Assembly (NCBI GenBank): GCA_039908285.1
Contig: JAMOBE010000068.1
Span: 1 to 19,360, forward strand
Length of the DNA: 19,360 nt
Origin: JAMOBE01 sp039908285
Lineage (GTDB): Bacteria; Pseudomonadota; Alphaproteobacteria; Rhodospirillales; Rhodospirillaceae
Direction of reading: 5' to 3'
Made by a program: the position numbers and the translations under genes. Every line of letters starts with the position of its first letter. Position 1 is the first letter of the stretch. This document shows, piece after piece, positions 16,309 to 19,360 of the stretch. The notes beneath the pieces were generated by a model. The model worked only from the letters and a program-made list of their open reading frames with translations, searched no databases and had not been told where the DNA came from.

Positions 16309-17985
16309 TCAGGTCTTACGGATGTAGTCGATGAACATGTCGACGTCATCCCGCAGGTGTTCCGCCTGCACTGACAACTCCCGTGCGGCCGTATGGACCT
16401 GACTTGAGGCCTGGCCGGCCTCTGCCGAAGACTCGTTGACGCCAGTGATGTTGCGTGAGACTTCCGAGGTGCCTGCGGATGCCTGTTCGACATTGCGGGC
16501 GATCTCCCTGGTCGCCGCGCCCTGTTGTTCGACGGCGGCCGCGATGGCTCCGCCAATTTCGCTGATTTCGCCAATGGTCGTGGTGATTTCCTTGATCGCG
16601 TGAACCGACTCCCGGGTCGCTGACTGGACCGCGGTAATCTGACCGGAAATCTCGTCGGTGGCCTTGGCGGTCTGATTGGCCAGGCTCTTCACTTCGTTGG
16701 CGACCACGGCGAAGCCCTTGCCGGCGTCACCCGCGCGCGCCGCCTCGATGGTGGCGTTGAGGGCGAGCAGGTTGGTCTGGCTGGCAATGTCGTTGATAAG
16801 CTTGACGACGTCACCGATCTTGCTCACCGCCGAGGCCAGCCCCTGGACCAGGGTGTTGACGCGTTCGGCCTGTTCGACGGCGCCACGGGACACCGTGGAG
16901 GACTGGGTCACCTGCCGGCTGATTTCACTGATGGATGACGCCAGTTGCTCCGCCGCCGAGGCTACGGTCTGGACGTTGCCCGACGCCTGTTGCGACGCGG
17001 CGACGGCGGCGGTCGATTGCCGAACCGTGTTCCCAGTGATCGTCGTCAATGTTTCCGCCGACGTCTGCAACTCGGTGGCGGATGACGATACGATCTGTAC
17101 GATTCCCTTGACGCTGGCCTCGAAACTGTCGGCGAGTTTGGTAACGGCTTCCTTCCGATCCTCCTCTGCCTTTCTCTTCAGGTCCTCCTGTTCGGCCTGC
17201 ATGCTTTTGATACGGGAAGCATTGTCCTTGAAGATCCTGACCGCCTTCGTCATCGCGCCGATTTCGTCGTCGACATGGCTCTCCTGCACTTCGACCGTCA
17301 AATCCCCGTCGGAAAGGCGGTGCATGACCTTCACCATCGCCCCCAGTGGCCTCGTTACGCCACGCAGGGTGAACAGGCCCAGGCCGCCGCAGATCAGGGA
17401 GGCGAGCACGGCCGAAATGACCGACAGGCGAACGCTCCCGGACATCGCCGTTCGCAACGCCGTATCGGCTTCGGCGATGTCTCGTTGGGTCATTTCGTCC
17501 ATTTTATCGTAGGAATCATGAAGGGACTTCTGGCTCTGATCAACGGCGGCCGTCAGCACGGGCAGTTTCTCGAGGCCGGCTCCTACCTGTAGAGACTCGA
17601 TGAGACTCTTGCTTGAGCTGACAAGTTTCTCGACCATGGGCCGCGTTGCCGAGTAGATGTCCGCTCTCTGGCCATCCATCTTTCCGCCGAGTTTGCCACT
17701 GACCGAAGCCAGTTCTTCCCGAGCCTTGGCCGATTTCCCCGCAATCGCGGTAAGTTCCTTGGGATCGGTGGCATTCAGCGCCTGCAACGCGGTGAGTTGC
17801 ACCTCCAGAGCCGCCACGCGCACATCCGTGAGCAGAACGCCAGCTGCGCTGCCGTTCCGTCGAACATCCTCGGCGGCGTCTACCGCCCTGGCTGACCAAT
17901 AGTTCTGCGCAGCCATTCCAGTAATGGCAGCAACCATCAGGCACAGCAGCAGATACAACTTACCTCTGATCGTGAGACTCACCAC
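16309..17985 (-). CDS. Methyl-accepting chemotaxis protein
   Basis: A 558-residue inner-membrane chemoreceptor. The first transmembrane helix is at about 9-27. A periplasmic, mostly helical sensor of about 155 residues fits a four-helix-bundle ligand domain. The second transmembrane helix is at about 186-207. A HAMP domain follows (TLRGVTRPLGAMVKVM to about 262). The cytoplasmic coiled coil has the conserved hairpin tip around Gln403 (QTNLLALNATIEAARAG, then GKGFAVVANEVKSLA), which contacts CheA/CheW. There is no CheR-binding pentapeptide at the C-terminus, which ends in DYIRKT. Tandem GTG codons serve as the start, behind a strong GGAGGGG ribosome binding site. It lies 45 bases downstream of a periplasmic binding-protein gene and is probably cotranscribed with it. 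Confidence 0.93.
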   Translation of the reverse strand: MVSLTIRGKLYLLLCLMVAAITGMAAQNYWSARAVDAAEDVRRNGSAAGVLLTDVRVAALEVQLTALQALNATDPKELTAIAGKSAKAREELASVSGKLGGKMDGQRADIYSATRPMVEKLVSSSKSLIESLQVGAGLEKLPVLTAAVDQSQKSLHDSYDKMDEMTQRDIAEADTALRTAMSGSVRLSVISAVLASLICGGLGLFTLRGVTRPLGAMVKVMHRLSDGDLTVEVQESHVDDEIGAMTKAVRIFKDNASRIKSMQAEQEDLKRKAEEDRKEAVTKLADSFEASVKGIVQIVSSSATELQTSAETLTTITGNTVRQSTAAVAASQQASGNVQTVASAAEQLASSISEISRQVTQSSTVSRGAVEQAERVNTLVQGLASAVSKIGDVVKLINDIASQTNLLALNATIEAARAGDAGKGFAVVANEVKSLANQTAKATDEISGQITAVQSATRESVHAIKEITTTIGEISEIGGAIAAAVEQQGAATREIARNVEQASAGTSEVSRNITGVNESSAEAGQASSQVHTAARELSVQAEHLRDDVDMFIDYIRKT

Positions 17986-18030
17986 GGCGCCCCTCCACTT
18001 CTCACCAGGTAATCGCGATAGGCGTGGTGA

Positions 18031-18798
18031 TTACTCGATCCCTGTCTTGGCCTTGACCTCTGGTGTCCGCAGATGGTTGACGAGTTTCTCGAAACCGGCT
18101 GGTGGCTCCTTGGTGATGAGGATCATATCCCTCTTGAGGAGGGGCTCTCCCATGATGGCAACCGCTGGATTGCCGGCCGCAAGCCCCTTGCCGACCGCCC
18201 CGACTCCGCCAAGGGTGGCGCCAACCGCCGCGACTTCATCCTTGGTCGTCGTTGCCTTGCGGGCATCCGCCGGATAGGGCGCGCCCCCCATGATGTCCTT
18301 CTGGACTTCCTGCCGGGTGGCCGACCCTTCATCCGCCGAAATGATCACGACGACAGGCAGGTCCGGTCCGCCAACTTCCGACCAGTTCTTCGTCTTGCCG
18401 GAGTAGATGCCCGCCCATTGCTCTTTGGTCAGAACCTTGGTCTTGACGGCATTGTTGCGATGAACGACCGGGACCACGGTATCCGATCCAAGCGGCCAGG
18501 CCTTGAAGCCGGCACCTTCGCCCAGATTGTTCTTCGTGAGGAGACTCGCAAAGGACGCCGTACTCATGGAGCACGGCACCTTGCCTTCCATCAGGTCCTT
18601 GAATCCGGCGCCCGACGAACTGCCGACAGCCTCGACCTCGATGCCGAGCTTGTCCTTGATCTCCTTCAGGACGTCCTGAGTGAAGACGACACCCGTGATC
18701 GTGGTCGACCCGGTGCATTTGATGGTTTCGGCCATGCTGGCCGAACTGACGAAAAGCATGCCGATCGCACAGGCAAGACTCTGGCATTGTCTGTTCAT
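18031..18798 (-). CDS. PstS-like periplasmic substrate-binding protein
   Basis: A 255-residue exported protein. Residues 1-23 form a signal peptide ending SASMA before ETIKC. The mature part has the PstS/PBP-like-2 layout: an early CTGSTTITG loop, VGSSSGAGFKDLMEGK, DTVVPVVHRNNAV, LTKEQWAGIYSGKTKNWSEVGG, and DEGSATRQEV. This family binds phosphate or related small anions; the ligand is not proven here, and no Pst permease or ATPase genes follow. ATG 18798 is chosen because it gives a clean signal peptide and is preceded by AAGGGA about 8 bases upstream; an in-frame upstream ATG (18864) would put 22 polar residues before it. The next gene is a chemoreceptor, suggesting a role in presenting ligand to that receptor rather than, or besides, transport. 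Confidence 0.85.
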   Translation of the reverse strand: MNRQCQSLACAIGMLFVSSASMAETIKCTGSTTITGVVFTQDVLKEIKDKLGIEVEAVGSSSGAGFKDLMEGKVPCSMSTASFASLLTKNNLGEGAGFKAWPLGSDTVVPVVHRNNAVKTKVLTKEQWAGIYSGKTKNWSEVGGPDLPVVVIISADEGSATRQEVQKDIMGGAPYPADARKATTTKDEVAAVGATLGGVGAVGKGLAAGNPAVAIMGEPLLKRDMILITKEPPAGFEKLVNHLRTPEVKAKTGIE

Positions 18799-19065
18799 GA
18801 TGCTGTCCCTTGATAGCCGCCGATGGTTGACCGAAGCCCTCCATACCTCACCGCAGTCTAGCAAGGCGAAAACGCGATCGGAACAAAAATATGCGTATGG
18901 GCAGATATTATGTCCATGTTCATATATCTTTAGCTGCGTTATGCCGTGGTAATTCTACCTTAAGCAACTGTAATATCGGCAAGCGGATGACTCGACACGT
19001 GCTGATTCGTGGAAAAACGCAGATGTCCACGCACCCCGTCTTGAGGGAGTGTCGGACAATTGTAG
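18799..19065. other. Intergenic region upstream of the PstS-like gene
   Basis: This non-coding stretch, together with repeat copy 2, makes up the largest gene-free part of the window. It is visibly richer in A and T than the coding DNA, especially 18880-18990, and should hold the leftward promoter for the binding-protein/chemoreceptor pair. I could not find a convincing -35/-10 pair; a TGCTAGACT extended -10-like string (leftward, about 18854-18862) is the best weak candidate. Confidence 0.4.
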
Positions 19066-19107
19066 TAAATAAAGAAAGAATAAGAACGAGGGGCCATTGG
19101 CCCCTCG
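19064..19107 (-). terminator. Intrinsic terminator-like hairpin after ppdK (leftward)
   Basis: Reading leftward, the 10-base perfect stem (19087-19107) is followed by a T-rich tract of about 20 bases (TTCTTATTCTTTCTTTATTT). It is well placed to end the ppdK transcript, after the transcript has passed through the structured core of repeat copy 2. Confidence 0.6.
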
Positions 19108-19240
19108 TGCTCCCCGTTACTTCGTTGCTGAAGCAGTTGTCGTATCAATCCGAAACAATGGTATGAGTGTCGCTCGATAAGTAATGGGGAGCACGAGGGG
19201 CCAATGGCCCCTCGTTCTTCCCTTACTTACTTTCTTTCCC
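19066..19240. repeat. Dispersed structured repeat, copy 2
   Basis: This is the second copy of the element at 16113-16277. A 41-base inverted repeat (19082-19122 against 19179-19219) has a single mismatch that is a G-U pair in RNA, around a 56-base centre. Each arm contains its own perfect hairpin, CGAGGGGCCA/TGGCCCCTCG with one central base (19087-19107 and 19194-19214). The purine-rich left flank and pyrimidine-rich right flank extend the symmetry to about 19066-19240. In the centre, TGC/GCA closes a TGAA loop (19126-19135) and CGTATCA (19141-19147) pairs with TGGTATG (19159-19165). It lies between the ppdK stop and the promoter region of the PstS-like gene. Confidence 0.88.
19194..19240 (+). 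terminator. Terminator-like hairpin on the rightward strand
   Basis: The stem CGAGGGGCCA/TGGCCCCTCG (19194-19214) is followed by TTCTTCCCTTACTTACTTTC on the plus strand. No rightward gene precedes it here, so it would only block antisense transcription into ppdK. It mirrors the other end of the repeat. Confidence 0.45.
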
Positions 19241-19360
19241 CTACTTCGTGCGATCGTCCCGCGCCCCGAGGGCCGCCTGGGCTGCCGCCAGGCGGGCGAT
19301 CGGCACACGGTACGGGGAGCACGACACGTAGGTCAGGCCCGCCCGCTGGCAGAACTCGAT
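19241..19360 (-). CDS. ppdK: Pyruvate, phosphate dikinase, C-terminal end (partial)
   Basis: The last 39 codons of a leftward gene that begins outside the window. The visible residues begin IEFCQRAGLTYVSCSPYRVP and continue IARLAAAQAALG, then a short polar tail and TAG. The SCSPYRVPIARLAAAQAA block is the characteristic C-terminus of PpdK; it includes the catalytic-loop cysteine of the PEP/pyruvate domain. The enzyme interconverts pyruvate + ATP + phosphate and phosphoenolpyruvate + AMP + pyrophosphate in the cytoplasm. Enolpyruvate-domain relatives (PEP synthase, enzyme I) end differently. The repeat element follows directly after the stop. Confidence 0.88.
   Translation of the reverse strand: MEFCQRAGLTYVSCSPYRVPIARLAAAQAALGARDDRTK

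Noticed and set aside
18799..18864. Upstream in-frame ATG extending the PstS-like protein by 22 residues
   Set aside because: The extension is polar and charged and would bury the signal peptide; ATG 18798 has a good ribosome binding site and a standard signal sequence.
16113..19240. Repeat pair considered as a CRISPR array, tRNA genes or an insertion sequence
   Set aside because: There are only two copies 3 kb apart, with no spacers, no cloverleaf and no transposase frame in or near either copy.
18891..19308. Short open frames through repeat copy 2 on both strands
   Set aside because: They arise from the palindromic repeat itself (each arm encodes the same peptide pieces), lack ribosome binding sites and have no conserved features.

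Overview
The window is high-GC, densely packed bacterial DNA. It most likely comes from an alphaproteobacterium of the Rhodospirillum/Magnetospirillum/Phaeospirillum group. The evidence is a DUF2125 protein (a family I know from alphaproteobacteria), an mtnA product that closely follows my memory of the Rhodospirillum rubrum enzyme, a pyruvate phosphate dikinase tail, TPR/SPINDLY-type glycosyltransferases and a methyl-accepting chemotaxis protein. No species assignment is possible by eye. No rRNA, tRNA, CRISPR array or complete insertion sequence was seen.

Layout, left to right. Positions 1-39 hold the first codons of a possible leftward gene running off the edge. Positions 175-3944 hold two tandem paralogues (ATGA overlap) of TPR plus O-GlcNAc-transferase-like glycosyltransferases. 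Their catalytic parts are nearly the same and the middle of the TPR array has diverged. A leftward two-helix membrane protein (3934-4833) overlaps the second one tail to tail. Two small rightward membrane-protein genes follow (5098-5592 and 5657-5920). The second is Gly/Leu-rich and leads directly into a complete peptide/nickel-type ABC importer operon (5924-11046: binding protein, two permeases, two ATPases), whose genes are joined by ATGA overlaps. Convergent to that operon is a leftward pair (12807-11152): a small membrane protein and a DUF2125 protein.

Next comes a rightward two-gene metabolic operon (12949-16109): mtnA, then a 679-residue fusion of a class II aldolase and a short-chain dehydrogenase. 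Together they could turn 5-methylthioribose-1-phosphate into dihydroxyacetone phosphate plus a further-processed C2 aldehyde, as in the known 'DHAP shunt' for methylthioadenosine. The fused reductase suggests that cleavage and aldehyde removal happen on one polypeptide. A leftward pair then follows (18798-16309): a PstS-like periplasmic binding protein and a methyl-accepting chemotaxis protein, plausibly a ligand-presenting protein and its receptor. The window ends in the last 39 codons of pyruvate phosphate dikinase (leftward).

The most unusual non-coding feature is a repeat present twice, at 16113-16277 and 19066-19240. Each copy has an 88-bp core (82/88 identical) with a conserved RNA-like fold. 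The core is flanked on both sides by a GC-rich hairpin followed outward by a T-rich tract. It therefore looks like a mobile or dispersed two-way terminator cassette with a structured centre. I do not recognise it as a named family.
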